A stretch of DNA of 64,000 bases from Streptomyces phaeolivaceus (GCF_009184865.1 NZ_CP045096.1:1550001-1614000); one strand, 5' to 3'; counted from the stretch's first letter, positions 29,761-40,318 are shown. Numbers and translations are program-made. Notes: generated from the sequence alone by a model not told the origin.

Positions 29761-29889
29761 CGTATTCACACACCGTGTGCGCGGCGGACACGCATATGCC
29801 GTCCGCACACTCTCCCCACCCGCCCACCAGGCGAGTTGACTTCACGTGCGCATGCAAGGGATGGGACGACTACGGAAAGGAGCCGACTC

Positions 29890-30147
29890 GTGGCCATCGA
29901 CCCCGAGCATCCCGTGCACCACGGCGAACTCGCAGAGTTACGCCGCCGCCTGGATGTGGCGCACACACGCGTCGAAGGAGGGCTGACCCTGTTGAGCCAC
30001 CGCGCCGAACAGAGCGCCAAGGAACTCGACGACCTGCACACCCGGGTCGTCACCCTGGAGCACGCCCGCTGGCCCCTGCCCGCGGTGGCTGCCCTCACGG
30101 CCCTGGGCGCCCTGGTGGTGTCCGTCTGGCAGGTACTGGGCCGCTAG
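29890..30147 (+). CDS. Small coiled-coil, tail-anchored membrane protein
   Basis: An 85-aa protein from GTG 29890 with AAAGGAG 8 nt upstream. Residues ~12-58 are heptad-rich and charged (LAELRRRLDVAHTRVEGG, KELDDLHTRVVTLEHA), predicting a coiled coil. Residues ~63-83 form one hydrophobic helix (AVAALTALGALVVSVW) at the extreme C-terminus. The layout resembles small phage- or bacteriocin-type accessory proteins, but no family could be named. It overlaps the convergent NUDIX gene by 4 bp through the palindromic stop CTAG. Confidence 0.72.
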   Translation: MAIDPEHPVHHGELAELRRRLDVAHTRVEGGLTLLSHRAEQSAKELDDLHTRVVTLEHARWPLPAVAALTALGALVVSVWQVLGR

Positions 30148-30671
30148 AGCCTCAGGTGATGCAACAGGAGCAGGGCCGCCGCCATGTTGGCGGCCGGGAC
30201 CTCGCCGCGGGCGACCATGTCGGGAACGAGCTTGAGGGGAACCCATTCCCGGCGGTCCGACTCGAAGTCGTCCACGGGATGACCGACGTACGCGCCCTCG
30301 TCGGCCCAGTAGATGTGGTGCCGGGCGTCGGTGAGCCCGTTGGAGGGCTCGACGCTCATCAGGTGGTGCAGGGGTCCCGGCCGCCATCCGGTCTCCTCCT
30401 CCAGTTCACGGGCGGCCGCCTCCGCGATGGCCTCGCCGTCCTCGACGACGCCCGCCGCGAGCTCCCACCCCCAGCTGTCGGTGATGAAGCGGTGCCGCCA
30501 CAGCAGCAGCACCTCGTTGGCCTCGTTGATCACGGTGGCCACGGCCACGGGCCGCAGCCGGATCATGAAGTGATCGAGGTGCCGCCCGTCCGGCAACGCG
30601 ACATCCGCGAGATTGACGCTGAACCAGCGGTTCGAGTACACAGTTTGTTCGCTCTGTTTCGTCCACTGCAC
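30144..30671 (-). CDS. NUDIX hydrolase
   Basis: A 175-aa enzyme with a perfect Nudix box, GVVEDGEAIAEAAARELEEE followed by TGW, which binds Mg2+ for pyrophosphate cleavage. The flanking layout (FMIRLRPVAVATVIN, WRHRFITDSWGWELAAG) is that of ADP-ribose/nucleoside-diphosphate-sugar pyrophosphatases. The start is taken at GTG 30671 (VQWTKQSEQTVYSNRWF); a longer frame to 30737 adds an unlikely Cys/Ser-rich segment. Confidence 0.9.
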   Translation of the reverse strand: MQWTKQSEQTVYSNRWFSVNLADVALPDGRHLDHFMIRLRPVAVATVINEANEVLLLWRHRFITDSWGWELAAGVVEDGEAIAEAAARELEEETGWRPGPLHHLMSVEPSNGLTDARHHIYWADEGAYVGHPVDDFESDRREWVPLKLVPDMVARGEVPAANMAAALLLLHHLRL

Positions 30672-30769
30672 GGTTCTGCCACCTTCCGCCGAGTAAGTGG
30701 CAATATCGCAGCAGGAGCTTTGTGGCAGCAGGCGCACGACCGGTGCATGGCCGCGCCCCCGGGACGCTG

Positions 30770-32110
30770 TCAGAGCGGTACGCGCAGTGCTCCGTCGATG
30801 AGTTCGGCGGCCTCGGAGGTCCCCGCGCAGCCGCTGCGCACGAGGTGTTCGCGTACCGCCCGCAGTCTGTCGCGCAGACGCATGGACTCCATTCCGCGCG
30901 CCCGTTCGGCCATTTCGACGGCGCTGGCCACCGCTTTGTCCGCGTTGCCCTGCCGCAGTTCGATCTGGCTGAGCATCGCGAGCCGGTGGACCCGCCCCCG
31001 GTCGTGCGCCGGGGTGTCGACGGCCGCCGCCGCGTGTTCCGCCGCGGCCGTCAGGTCGCCGAGGCTGAGCAGCGCCTCCGCCACCTGTACGTTCACCAGA
31101 CCGGGTTGGACATAGCCGGTCTCATCGGGTTCGTACCCGCGCCGGATGCGCTCGGCGGCCTGTTCGGCCCGCCGGATGCAGGACAGCGCGCTCGTGCCGT
31201 CGCCCAGGTGCGCGTACGCCTTCGCCTGCATCGCGTAGAGATCGGAGGCGAGCGCAGGCGTGATCTGCTTGCCGGCCGTGCGGAGCGCCGCCTCGGCGAA
31301 GGCGACGGCCTGCCGGTTCTCCCGCATGAACAGCGACTGGTTGACGAGCAGCGCGATGACATACGCCCCGAGCCCCTGGTCCCCGCTGGCCTTCGCCAGC
31401 CGCAGCGCCTGGTGGAAGTAGCGCTGGGCCAGCCCGTGGGCGTCGGAGTCGTACGCGCAGATCCCGGCGATCGCCACCAACCCCCCGGTGGCCCGGTGCA
31501 GTTGGCGCCCGGTGGCGTCGGTGTAGCTGCCCCGCAGCAGGGGCGCGGCCTCGGCGTTGAGGAAGCCGACGATCCGGGTGCGGGTGGCGACTCCCCCGGC
31601 CTTGCGGTACATCTGCTCGTAGTGTGTACGGGCCGCGCGGAGCATGTCGATGTCGGCCATGCTGACGGGATGCCGTCCGCCCCGGGAGACGTCGACGTCC
31701 TCCGGTGGGTTCTCCCACTCCCAGACGGGCATCACGGCGGGCGTCCCGGTGACGGCGGGGGCGCCGAGGACATGGGGGCGCTGCTGTTCGTCGGAGCGCC
31801 ACAGGGCGGTGGCGCGCTCCACGAAACCGGAGAGGCCGGCGCCGTGCGGGGAGGTCGGTTCGCCGGGCACACCGAGCCCGATGTCGTCGAGGGTGACGGT
31901 CCGGCGCAGCCGTCCGGCGAGCACCTCACAGATCAGGTCGGGCACCTGGCCGCGTGGGCGCTGGCCCTTCAACCACCGCGCCACGGCGGTGTGTTCGTAT
32001 CTGAGCGCCAGTCCCCGGGCCCGCCCCGCCTGGTTGACGTGCGCGGCGAGACCGGCGTGCGAGATACCGGCCTCGTCGAGGATCGCGTCGAGCAGGGTGT
32101 TGGGCTGCAT
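30770..32110 (-). CDS. Atypical-HTH / TPR regulator (streptomycete developmental-type)
   Basis: A 446-aa protein. The N-terminal ~80 residues form an XRE-like helical DNA-binding region (LLDAILDEAGISHAGLAAHV, YEHTAVARWLKG). The rest is tetratricopeptide-like helical pairs from about residue 180 (RYFHQALRLAKASGDQGLGA, ASDLYAMQAKAYAHLGDG, VNVQVAEALLSLGDL). The architecture is that of the large Streptomyces regulator family that includes negative regulators of sporulation and antibiotic production such as NsdA. It is a cytoplasmic, probably signal-integrating repressor; target genes are unknown. Confidence 0.82.
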   Translation of the reverse strand: MQPNTLLDAILDEAGISHAGLAAHVNQAGRARGLALRYEHTAVARWLKGQRPRGQVPDLICEVLAGRLRRTVTLDDIGLGVPGEPTSPHGAGLSGFVERATALWRSDEQQRPHVLGAPAVTGTPAVMPVWEWENPPEDVDVSRGGRHPVSMADIDMLRAARTHYEQMYRKAGGVATRTRIVGFLNAEAAPLLRGSYTDATGRQLHRATGGLVAIAGICAYDSDAHGLAQRYFHQALRLAKASGDQGLGAYVIALLVNQSLFMRENRQAVAFAEAALRTAGKQITPALASDLYAMQAKAYAHLGDGTSALSCIRRAEQAAERIRRGYEPDETGYVQPGLVNVQVAEALLSLGDLTAAAEHAAAAVDTPAHDRGRVHRLAMLSQIELRQGNADKAVASAVEMAERARGMESMRLRDRLRAVREHLVRSGCAGTSEAAELIDGALRVPL

Positions 32111-32167
32111 GGGCCCTCCGGTGGCTCGGTGGGGGCGGCCCCCCCCTGCCGGGGGGGGGCGGGGCGA

Positions 32168-33160
32168 CTAGGGGGTGGGGGCGACCGGTGGGATGTCGAC
32201 TGCGGGAACATTGTGGCTTGTCGCGCAGTTCCCCGCGCCCCTGAAAGAGGACAGCGTGCGTTCGTTGTGGAGTACCAGTATGGCGATGTCGTCCTTGGGC
32301 TTTCCTCCTGCGTGGCGGAGTAGTTGGGTGAACAGTTCACGGAGCACGGAATGAGGGGAGATCGGGCGGCCTCTCACGGCTTCCGTCAGCGCGCCCGCCA
32401 AGGGGAAGAAGCGGCCCTGTTCGTCCCTCGCGTCCTCCACGCCGTCCGTGTGGAGGAACAGTGCCTCGCCGGGGAGGAGGTGCCCGCACGGGGTCGGCGG
32501 CAGTTCGGCGGGGAGGGGGAAGAGGCCCAGTGGGGGCAGTGGATCGGCGGGGGCCACGAGCTGCGCCCGGCCGCCGCTGAGCAGGTAGGGCCAGGGATGG
32601 CCGCAGTTGAGGGCGTGGAGGGCGCCGTCGGGGGCGATCTCCAGGAGGAGGACGGTGACGAAGTCCTCGGTGTCCTCGGCGCGAGCGTGGACGCGGTGGT
32701 GCCGGGCGAGGGCGCGGTCGAGGCGGGTGAGGACTCCGGCGAGTTCGGCCTCGTCGTGGACGGCCTCGCGGAAGCTGCCGAGCACGGCGGCGACGGTGCC
32801 GACGGCGGCGAGGCCGTGGCCCCGTACGTCGCCCATCACCACCCGTACGCCGTGCTCGGTGGCGATCACCTCGTACAGGTCGCCGCCGGCGCTCACACCC
32901 CGGTCGGCGGAGAGTTGCGCGGCGGCGGTGGCCAGCCCGTCGATCCGGGCGGGCAGCGGCCTGAGCAGCACACTCCGCGCGGCGCCCGCGGCCTCGCGGG
33001 CATGGCGCGCTTCCCGCAGCATCACCTGCCTGACGTGCAGCATCAGCCCGGTGCCGACCGCGAGGAACACGGCACCGCCGACGATCCGGGCCCCGCCCAG
33101 CACCCGCCGCACGGACCGCCGGCCGGAACGCCGAGGAGTCCCAGCCCTGGTTCGAATCAT
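32168..33160 (-). CDS. Membrane-anchored PP2C/SpoIIE-type serine phosphatase
   Basis: A 330-aa protein with one N-terminal membrane helix (about 24-44, IVGGAVFLAVGTGLML), a short linker and a PPM/SpoIIE phosphatase domain (about 70-305). Metal-binding motifs are GGDLYEV, VMGDVRGHGLAAVG, LFLHTDGVEDARD and KPKDDIAILVL. Such enzymes dephosphorylate anti-sigma-factor antagonists. The C-terminal ~25 residues after LHNERTLSSF are encoded by an inserted copy of the dispersed repeat (frame reads RGAGNCATS), so the natural C-terminus has apparently been replaced. No partner anti-sigma gene is nearby. Confidence 0.87.
   Translation of the reverse strand: MIRTRAGTPRRSGRRSVRRVLGGARIVGGAVFLAVGTGLMLHVRQVMLREARHAREAAGAARSVLLRPLPARIDGLATAAAQLSADRGVSAGGDLYEVIATEHGVRVVMGDVRGHGLAAVGTVAAVLGSFREAVHDEAELAGVLTRLDRALARHHRVHARAEDTEDFVTVLLLEIAPDGALHALNCGHPWPYLLSGGRAQLVAPADPLPPLGLFPLPAELPPTPCGHLLPGEALFLHTDGVEDARDEQGRFFPLAGALTEAVRGRPISPHSVLRELFTQLLRHAGGKPKDDIAILVLHNERTLSSFRGAGNCATSHNVPAVDIPPVAPTP
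32213..32243. repeat. Dispersed 3'-end repeat, copy C (single arm, inside a gene end)
   Basis: GTGGCTTGTCGCGCAGTTCC followed by CCGCGCCCCTG, an inverted-orientation arm of the family also at 33328, 39258 and 56175. This copy lies within the last codons of the phosphatase gene. Confidence 0.75.
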
Positions 33161-33308
33161 GCCGTTGGCCCCCCATCAGGCCCGGACAGCGCAGAAGGCC
33201 CCGAGAGGCCGGTCCGATTCTGTCCACCGGATGCCTCGATGGGGGACTTCACCGGAAGTTGTCACCCAAATGAGTGAGGTGACCGCAGAGGGTTCCTATC
33301 GGGGGTGT

Positions 33309-33325
33309 GGGGGGCTCGCCCCCCC
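33309..33325. terminator. G/C hairpin downstream of pheT
   Basis: GGGGGG-CTCG-CCCCCC, about 85 nt beyond the pheT stop (minus strand) and directly beside repeat copy D. It is a possible terminator for pheST. Confidence 0.45.
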
Positions 33326-33327
33326 AC

Positions 33328-33374
33328 CAGGGGCGCGGGGAACTGCGCGACCAGCCACGACGAACCCGCAGCCG
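33328..33374. repeat. Dispersed 3'-end repeat, copy D (single arm)
   Basis: CAGGGGCGCGGGGAACTGCG followed by CGACCAGCCACGACGAACCC, the plus-orientation arm, lies 35-81 bp past the pheT stop. Confidence 0.75.
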
Positions 33375-33408
33375 CCGACCACGCGCAGCCCCCACCCCCA
33401 CAGGCGCC

Positions 33409-35922
33409 CTAACTACGCAGAACCGCTCCGGTCCGCTCGCCCGCGAGGGCGACCGCCGCGTCCCGCGCCGCCGAGGCCTCGTCCACGGTCAGCGTCCGAT
33501 CCCCGGCCCGGAAGCGGAGCGCGTACGCCAGCGACTTCCGCCCGTCGCCGAGCTGCTCCGCGTTCTCGTAGACGTCGAACAGCCGGATGCCCTCCAGGAG
33601 TTCACCGGCCCCCTCGCGCAGCGCGGCCTCCACGTCGGCGTGCGGCACGAACGCGTCGACGACGAGCGCGACGTCCTGCGTGGCGACGGGGAACGTGGAG
33701 ATGCCGGGCGCCTGCGGGGTGCCGTCCCCGACCTGCTCCAGCGCGTCCAGGTCGAGTTCCATCGCGGCGGTCCGGGCCGGCAGCCCGAGCGCCTTGAGGA
33801 CCCGCGGGTGCAGCTCACCGGCGTGGCCGACGACCCGCTCGGTGCCGTCCGCGACGACCACGAACTCGGCGCACCGGCCCGGGTGCCAGGGGCCGTACTG
33901 GCCCTTGCGGACGATCAGTTCGGCACCGGCCTCGCGGGCGACCGCGCGGCCGGCCTCGATGGTGTCGGCCCAGTCGGCGGCGCGGCCCTTGCCCCACCAG
34001 CCGGCCTGCTCACGGGCGCCGGCGACGACGACGGCGACGTGGCGCGGCTGCTCGGGCAGCGCGGCGTTCAGCGACGCGATCTCCTCGTCGGTGGGCCGGC
34101 GGTCGACCGGGAGCGCGGCGGCGACCCGGCGCTCCTCGCGCGGGAGGAAGACCAGGCCGGTCTCGAACAGGGCCAGGTCGTGCGTGCCCCGTCCGTCGTT
34201 GCGCCGCAGCGCGCCCAGCAGGCCCGGCAGCAGCGACGTACGGAGCGCGGGCTCCTCGTCGTTGAGCGGGTTCGTCAGCCTGACGACGCGGCGGGCCGGG
34301 TCGTCGGCGTCCAGGCCGAGCTGGTCGAAGACCTGCTCGGCGATGAACGGGTAGTTGGGCGCCTCGACGTATCCGGCTCCGGCCAGTGCCCGGCCGACAC
34401 GGCGGTGCAGCCGCTGCCGGTGGGTGAGGCCACGGCCGGAAGGGGGCTTGGGGAGCGTGGAGGGCAGGTTCTCGTAGCCCTCCAGGCGGATGACCTCCTC
34501 GGCGAGGTCGTTGACCTCGGTGAGGTCGGGCCGCCAGGACGGCACGGTGACGAGCAGTTCGTCCTGGCCGTAGACGTCGCAGCCGACCTGCTGGAGGCGG
34601 CGTACGACGGTCTCGCGGCCGTACTCGACGCCCGCGACCTTGTCCGGGTGGTCCGCCGGGACGGTGATGGTGTGCGGCGCGGACGGGGAGATCGCCTCCG
34701 TGACGCCCGCGTCGGCGGTGCCGCCCGCGAGGAGCACCAGCAGGTCGACCGTGCGCTGCGCGGCGGCAGCGGCGGCCTGCGGGTCGACGCCGCGCTCGAA
34801 GCGGCGGGACGCCTCCGACGACAGCTTGTGCCGGCGGGCCGTGCGCGCGATGGCGACCTGGTCGAAGTGGGCGGCCTCGATGACGACGTCGCTGGAGGCG
34901 TTCTCCAGGTCGTCGTGGTCGGCGATCTCGGTGTCGGCGCCGCCCATGACGCCCGCGAGGCCGATGGGCCCGCGCTCGTCGGTGATCACCAGGTCCTCGG
35001 CGTGCAGCTTCCGTGTGACGCCGTCGAGGGTGACGATCTTCTCGCCCTCCTCGGCGCGGCGGACGCCGATCGTGCCCCGGACGAGGGAGCGGTCGTAGGC
35101 GTGCAGCGGCTGGCCCAGCTCCATCATCACGTAGTTGGTGATGTCGACGGCGAGGGAGATCGGGCGCATGCCGACCTTCTGCAGCCGGCGCTTCAGCCAG
35201 ATCGGGGAGCGCGCCTCGGGGTCGAGTCCGGTGACGGTGCGGGCGGTGAAGCGGTCGCAGCCGAGCGGGTCGGAGACCTGGACGGGGTGGCCGAACGCGT
35301 TCGGGCCGGGGACGTCGAGGAGCGCCGGGTCGCGCAGCGGCAGGCCGTAGGCGATGGCGGTCTCGCGGGCGACGCCGCGGATCGACAGGCAGTCGCCGCG
35401 GTTGGCGGTGACGGCGATGTCGAGGACCTCGTCGACGAGTTCCAGCAGCTCGATCGCGTCCTTGCCGACCTCGGTCTCCGGGGGCAGCACGATGATGCCC
35501 TTGGTGCCGTCGTCGCCCATGCCCAGCTCGTCGCTGGAGCAGATCATGCCGTGCGAGGTCTTGCCGTACGTCTTGCGGGCGGAGATGGCGAAGCCGCCGG
35601 GGAGTTCGGCGCCGGGGAGGACGACGACGACCTTGTCGCCGACGGCGAAGTTGCGGGCGCCGCAGACGATCTCCTGGGGCTCACCGGTGCCGTTGGCGGT
35701 GCCGACGTCCACGGTGCAGAAGCGGATCGGCTTCTTGAACTCCGTCAGCTCCTCGATGGTCAGCACCTGGCCGACGACGAGGGGGCCCTTGAGGCCGTCG
35801 CCGAGCTGCTCGACCGTCTCGACCTCCAGGCCGGCCGAGATGAGCTTGGCCTGGACGTCACGGCCGGTCTGGGTGGCGGGCAGGTCGACGTACTCCCGCA
35901 GCCACGAAAGCGGGACGCGCAT
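33409..35922 (-). CDS. pheT: Phenylalanyl-tRNA synthetase beta subunit
   Basis: An 837-aa subunit of the (alpha-beta)2 enzyme that charges tRNA-Phe. It shows the N-terminal [16 protein letters not shown], the EMAP/tRNA-binding-like domain (about 40-155, [10 protein letters not shown]), the B3/B4 editing region (about 220-400), the B5 DNA-binding-fold domain and the C-terminal anticodon-binding FDX-ACB domain (last ~95 residues, [16 protein letters not shown]). Its ATG overlaps the pheS stop by 1 nt (TGATG), coupling translation. Confidence 0.97.
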   Translation of the reverse strand: MRVPLSWLREYVDLPATQTGRDVQAKLISAGLEVETVEQLGDGLKGPLVVGQVLTIEELTEFKKPIRFCTVDVGTANGTGEPQEIVCGARNFAVGDKVVVVLPGAELPGGFAISARKTYGKTSHGMICSSDELGMGDDGTKGIIVLPPETEVGKDAIELLELVDEVLDIAVTANRGDCLSIRGVARETAIAYGLPLRDPALLDVPGPNAFGHPVQVSDPLGCDRFTARTVTGLDPEARSPIWLKRRLQKVGMRPISLAVDITNYVMMELGQPLHAYDRSLVRGTIGVRRAEEGEKIVTLDGVTRKLHAEDLVITDERGPIGLAGVMGGADTEIADHDDLENASSDVVIEAAHFDQVAIARTARRHKLSSEASRRFERGVDPQAAAAAAQRTVDLLVLLAGGTADAGVTEAISPSAPHTITVPADHPDKVAGVEYGRETVVRRLQQVGCDVYGQDELLVTVPSWRPDLTEVNDLAEEVIRLEGYENLPSTLPKPPSGRGLTHRQRLHRRVGRALAGAGYVEAPNYPFIAEQVFDQLGLDADDPARRVVRLTNPLNDEEPALRTSLLPGLLGALRRNDGRGTHDLALFETGLVFLPREERRVAAALPVDRRPTDEEIASLNAALPEQPRHVAVVVAGAREQAGWWGKGRAADWADTIEAGRAVAREAGAELIVRKGQYGPWHPGRCAEFVVVADGTERVVGHAGELHPRVLKALGLPARTAAMELDLDALEQVGDGTPQAPGISTFPVATQDVALVVDAFVPHADVEAALREGAGELLEGIRLFDVYENAEQLGDGRKSLAYALRFRAGDRTLTVDEASAARDAAVALAGERTGAVLRS

Positions 35923-37043
35923 CAGATCTCCATCCCGAACGGCCGGGTGAACCGGATGTCACCCTCGACCATGTCTCGCATGTCTTCGACGTTGTGGCGG
36001 AACATCAGCATCCGTTCGATGCCGAACCCGAAGGCGAATCCGCTGTACTTCTCGGGGTCGACACCGCAGGCGGTGAGGACCTTGGGGTTGACCATGCCGC
36101 AGCCGCCCAGCTCGATCCAGCCCTCGCTGGAGCAGGTGCGGCAGGGGCGGTCGGGGTTGCCGACGGACTCGCCGCGGCAGACGTAGCAGACCATGTCCAT
36201 CTCGGCGGACGGCTCGGTGAACGGGAAGAAGTTCGGCCGCAGCCGGGTCTTCATGCCCTCGCCGAACAGCGCCTGGACCATGTGGTCCATGGTGCCCTTG
36301 AGGTCGGCCATGGTGAGGCCCTCGTCGACGGCCAGCAGCTCGACCTGGCGGAACACCGGGGTGTGCGTGGCGTCCAGCTCGTCGGTGCGGTAGACGACGC
36401 CGGGACAGATCACGTACACCGGCAGCTCGCGGCTCAGCAGGGAGCGGATCTGCACGGGCGAGGTGTGGGTGCGCAGCACGACACCGGACTCGGTGCCGCC
36501 CTCCGGGCCCCGTACGAAGAAGGTGTCGGCCTCGCCGCGGGCCGGATGGTCCGGGCCGATGTTGAGGGCGTCGAAGTTGAACCACTCCGCCTCGACCTGG
36601 GGGCCCTCGGCGACCTCGTAGCCCATGGCCACGAAGACGTCCTCGATGCGCTCGGAGAGGGTGGTGAGCGGGTGGCGGGCGCCGGCCGGTACGCGGTCGT
36701 AGGGCAGCGTGACGTCCACGGCCTCCTCGACCAGCACCCGGGCGTCGCGCTCGGCCTCCAGCTCGCTCTGGCGGGCGGCGAGGCCCTTGTTGACCGCGCC
36801 CCGGGCCTGGCCGACGAGCTTGCCGGCGGCGGCCTTGGCCTGCGGCGGCAGGGCGCCGATCTCGCGGTTGGCGAGGGCCAGCGGGGAGGTGCCGCCGGTG
36901 TGGGCGACCTTGGCCTCCTGGAGGGCGTCGAGGGAGTCCGCGGCGGCGAAGGCGGCGAGCGCCTCGTCCCGCATGCGCTCGATCTCTTCCGGTTTCAAGG
37001 CCTCGACCTCTACCGGGTCGTACGACTTATTCGGTGCCGACAT
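35922..37043 (-). CDS. pheS: Phenylalanyl-tRNA synthetase alpha subunit
   Basis: A 373-aa class-II catalytic subunit. The N-terminal coiled coil (about 10-100) is followed by the catalytic core with motif 2 ([20 protein letters not shown] region) and motif 3 ([20 protein letters not shown]). The metal-like cysteine segment [20 protein letters not shown] is typical of actinobacterial PheS. The start is ATG 37043; the frame is open further upstream, but no conserved sequence supports it. A small hairpin lies in the leader. Confidence 0.97.
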   Translation of the reverse strand: MSAPNKSYDPVEVEALKPEEIERMRDEALAAFAAADSLDALQEAKVAHTGGTSPLALANREIGALPPQAKAAAGKLVGQARGAVNKGLAARQSELEAERDARVLVEEAVDVTLPYDRVPAGARHPLTTLSERIEDVFVAMGYEVAEGPQVEAEWFNFDALNIGPDHPARGEADTFFVRGPEGGTESGVVLRTHTSPVQIRSLLSRELPVYVICPGVVYRTDELDATHTPVFRQVELLAVDEGLTMADLKGTMDHMVQALFGEGMKTRLRPNFFPFTEPSAEMDMVCYVCRGESVGNPDRPCRTCSSEGWIELGGCGMVNPKVLTACGVDPEKYSGFAFGFGIERMLMFRHNVEDMRDMVEGDIRFTRPFGMEI

Positions 37044-37067
37044 CTCTTCCCGTGCTTCCGATTGTCC

Positions 37068-37083
37068 CCCAGCTAACGCTGGG
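37068..37083 (-). promoter_or_regulatory. Small leader hairpin upstream of pheS
   Basis: CCCAGC-TAAC-GCTGGG, 25-40 nt before the pheS start. It is short and has no U-run, so its role as an attenuator is doubtful; no T-box features were seen. Confidence 0.3.
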
Positions 37084-37199
37084 AGGTGCCCCCAGGCGGA
37101 TGGTCCCCGTGACCGGCGCTCAGGGCCGTGTGCAGGACACAAAGGTGCCAAAGGCCGAGTCTAACGGGGTGGAGGTGAACGAACGCGCCCGCGGGCTGC

Positions 37200-38333
37200 T
37201 CAGGCCAGGTAGGCCGGAGCGCTCACGGGCAACGTAAATCGGAACTCGGCGCCGCCGACGGGGGCGCGTCCGACCGTGATGGTGCCGCCGTGGGCCTCGA
37301 CGATGCCCTTGACGATGTACAGCCCGAGGCCGGTGCCGCCGCGCTTGCTGCCCCGCCAGAAGCGGGTGAAGACGCGGTTCATGGACTCCTCCGGGATGCC
37401 GGCGCCCTCGTCGCTCACCGTGACCGATGTACCGGTGTCCTCCCCCTCCCGGGGGGACGCCGTGGGCGTGACGTCAATCGTGACGGTTCCCTCGCCGTGC
37501 CGCACCGCATTTTCCAGCAGGTTGCTGAGGACCTGGTCGATCTTGTCGGGGTCGGCCCACAGCGCGGGCAGCGGCTGTTCGATCCGCAGCAGGAACCGGT
37601 CGGCGGGCTGACCGGCGGCGACGTACGCCTGGATGTGCCGTCCGACGGCCGCGCCTATGTCGACGGGCTGCCGCCGCACCTCCAGCCGCCCCGAGTCGAT
37701 CCGCGAGATGTCCAGCAGCTCGGCGATGAGCCGGGTGACCCGGTTGGCGTCGGCGTCGACGGTCTCCAGCATCAGTTTCTTCTGGTCGTCCGTGAACCGC
37801 TCCCACTTGGCGAGCAGGGTGGCGGTGAACCCCTTGACCGAGGTCAGCGGCGACCGCAGCTCATGGGCGACGGTGGCGATCAGCTCGGCGTGGCTGCGCT
37901 CGGTGCGGCGCCGGGCCTCGGTGTCCCGCAGCGAGACGACGACCCGGCGGACGGGTCCCTTGGGCTCCGTGCGGATGTACCGGGCCGATACGAGGATCTC
38001 GCGCGCCCCGGGCAGCAGCAGATTCCGCTCGGGCTGTCCGACGCGGATGGCGAGCCCCCCGTACGGGTCGGTCAGCTGCCACCAGCGGCGGCCTTCGAGG
38101 TCCTCCAACGGCAGGGCCCGTTCGAGGGGGCGGCCGAGGGCGTCGGCGGCGGGGGTGGCGGTGATCCGGGCGGCGGCGGCGTTGAAGCAGATCACCCGGC
38201 CGTTCTCGTCGGCCACGACCAGTCCGTCGGGAAGGTCGTCGGGGTCGACGCCGAACTCGGCGAGTTCACCCTGCCGGGCCGCGGATGTGGCGAGCACGTC
38301 GTGTGCCCCCAGTGCGCTGCTGCCGACCCTCAT
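37200..38333 (-). CDS. Orphan PAS-domain histidine kinase
   Basis: A 377-aa soluble kinase. A PAS domain (about 25-140, LPDGLVVADENGRVICFNAA) precedes the HisKA box with phospho-accepting His (ATVAHELRSPLTSVKGF) and the HATPase domain (NLLENAVRHGEG N box, DEGAGIPEE G1, FTRFWRGSKRGGTGLGL F/G2). There is no transmembrane segment, so it senses a cytoplasmic signal. No response-regulator gene is adjacent. It sits between pheS and the SpoU methyltransferase on the same strand. Confidence 0.92.
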   Translation of the reverse strand: MRVGSSALGAHDVLATSAARQGELAEFGVDPDDLPDGLVVADENGRVICFNAAAARITATPAADALGRPLERALPLEDLEGRRWWQLTDPYGGLAIRVGQPERNLLLPGAREILVSARYIRTEPKGPVRRVVVSLRDTEARRRTERSHAELIATVAHELRSPLTSVKGFTATLLAKWERFTDDQKKLMLETVDADANRVTRLIAELLDISRIDSGRLEVRRQPVDIGAAVGRHIQAYVAAGQPADRFLLRIEQPLPALWADPDKIDQVLSNLLENAVRHGEGTVTIDVTPTASPREGEDTGTSVTVSDEGAGIPEESMNRVFTRFWRGSKRGGTGLGLYIVKGIVEAHGGTITVGRAPVGGAEFRFTLPVSAPAYLA

Positions 38334-38386
38334 CCCCGTACCCCACCTCTCGCGTTGTGCAGTGGGCCCCCGAGCCCGTCACCCTA

Positions 38387-39217
<831 letters not shown>

Positions 39218-39257
39218 GGGTCACCTTTGGGTTTTGGGGCGCCTGAGAGCGGGGGCG

Positions 39258-39430
39258 GGTGCGTTGTCGGGTGCGGGTCCGGTGGGGGCTGGTCGCGCAG
39301 TTCCCCGCGCCCCTAGAAGCAACGGCCCTTGCGGGCCGTTGAAGAAGCACGGGGCGCAGCCCCTGCTTTTTCAGGGGCGCGGGGAACTGCGCGAGAAGCC
39401 CCACGCACCCGCACCCGACAACGCACCCAG
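39258..39430. repeat. Dispersed 3'-end repeat, copy E (paired, ~57-bp inverted arms)
   Basis: Left arm 39258-39315 (GGGTGCGTTGTCGGGTGCGG ... CGCGCAGTTCCCCGCGCCCC) and right arm 39372-39430 are near-perfect reverse complements. The ~55-nt centre holds two nested hairpins (CAACGGCCC/GGGCCGTTG and GGGGC/GCCCC). It lies between rplT and the methyltransferase gene, just outside the rplT terminator. Confidence 0.85.
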
Positions 39431-39438
39431 AAAAACAC

Positions 39439-39473
39439 CCGGGCCCGCAGGCGACGAACACCTGCGGGCCCGG
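39439..39473 (-). terminator. Intrinsic terminator of the infC-rpmI-rplT operon
   Basis: A perfect 13-bp stem CCGGGCCCGCAGG / CCTGCGGGCCCGG. On the minus strand it is followed within a few bases by five Ts, a textbook intrinsic terminator 35 nt past the rplT stop. Confidence 0.9.
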
Positions 39474-39507
39474 TTCACAACAAACGCGGCTCAAGCCAGC
39501 GCGAGCG

Positions 39508-39891
39508 TCACGCGGCCTTGGGCGCGTTGACGTCCGTCGGCAGCGCCTTCTGCGCCACCTCGACGAGCGCGGCGAACGCCGGCGCGTCGTTGACGGCCAG
39601 CTCCGCGAGGATCTTGCGGTCGACCTCGATGTTCGCGGCCTTCAGACCCTGGATGAGGCGGTTGTACGTCATGCCGTTCTGGCGGGCCGCAGCGTTGATG
39701 CGCTGGATCCACAGCTGACGGAAGTCGCCCTTGCGCTTCTTGCGGTCGTTGTAGTTGTAGACCAGCGAGTGGGTGACCTGCTCCTTGGCCTTGCGGTACA
39801 GGCGCGAACGCTGACCGCGGTAGCCGGAGGCGGCTTCGAGGATCGCCCGGCGCTTCTTGTGGGCGTTTACCGCCCGCTTGACGCGTGCCAC
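39508..39891 (-). CDS. rplT: 50S ribosomal protein L20
   Basis: A 127-aa L20, an early assembly protein of the large subunit that binds 23S rRNA. Characteristic stretches are [40 protein letters not shown] and [20 protein letters not shown]. It is last in the infC-rpmI-rplT operon. In many bacteria L20 also represses this operon by binding the leader; a leader attenuator is visible here upstream of infC. Confidence 0.98.
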   Translation of the reverse strand: MARVKRAVNAHKKRRAILEAASGYRGQRSRLYRKAKEQVTHSLVYNYNDRKKRKGDFRQLWIQRINAAARQNGMTYNRLIQGLKAANIEVDRKILAELAVNDAPAFAALVEVAQKALPTDVNAPKAA

Positions 39892-39992
39892 TTTTTAACT
39901 CCTTGTAGCGGGGCCGTGGTGGGACTCACACGGCCCGGAATCGATGGGGTCCCGGTCCAGACGTACGGCGCTCAGGCAAAGCGCCGCGTACG

Positions 39993-40187
39993 TCACTTGC
40001 CGAGAAGCTTCTTGATCTTCGCGGCGTCGCCCGGGGCCATCTCGGCGTTGCCGGTGAGGCGACGCGTCACGCGGGACGACTTGTGCTCGAGCAGGTGGCG
40101 CTTGCCGGCGCGCTCACGGAGCACCTTGCCGGAGCCGGTGATCTTGAAGCGCTTGCTGGCACCGCTGTGCGACTTGTTCTTCGGCAT
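39993..40187 (-). CDS. rpmI: 50S ribosomal protein L35
   Basis: A 64-aa L35 ([30 protein letters not shown] basic core ending KIKKLLGK). Middle gene of the infC operon. Confidence 0.98.
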   Translation of the reverse strand: MPKNKSHSGASKRFKITGSGKVLRERAGKRHLLEHKSSRVTRRLTGNAEMAPGDAAKIKKLLGK

Positions 40188-40318
40188 AGCGCCGTTCTCT
40201 CCTCGTCAGTGGCGCTCCGGTGCCCGGTCGTGAAACCGGGCACGACGGAACGTCATTTCTCTCGGTTGACACCCTGGATGTGCGTCCAGGGCTTCCCCCG
40301 GACTCGCGTCCCGGGGAC

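Noticed and set aside
33307..36186. A 959-codon plus-strand open frame
   Set aside because: It is antisense to pheT and pheS, whose motifs are unmistakable; the frame is a GC-bias shadow.
37044..37199. T-box or long attenuator before pheS
   Set aside because: No T-box core sequence, no U-run terminator and only a 6-bp hairpin were found.
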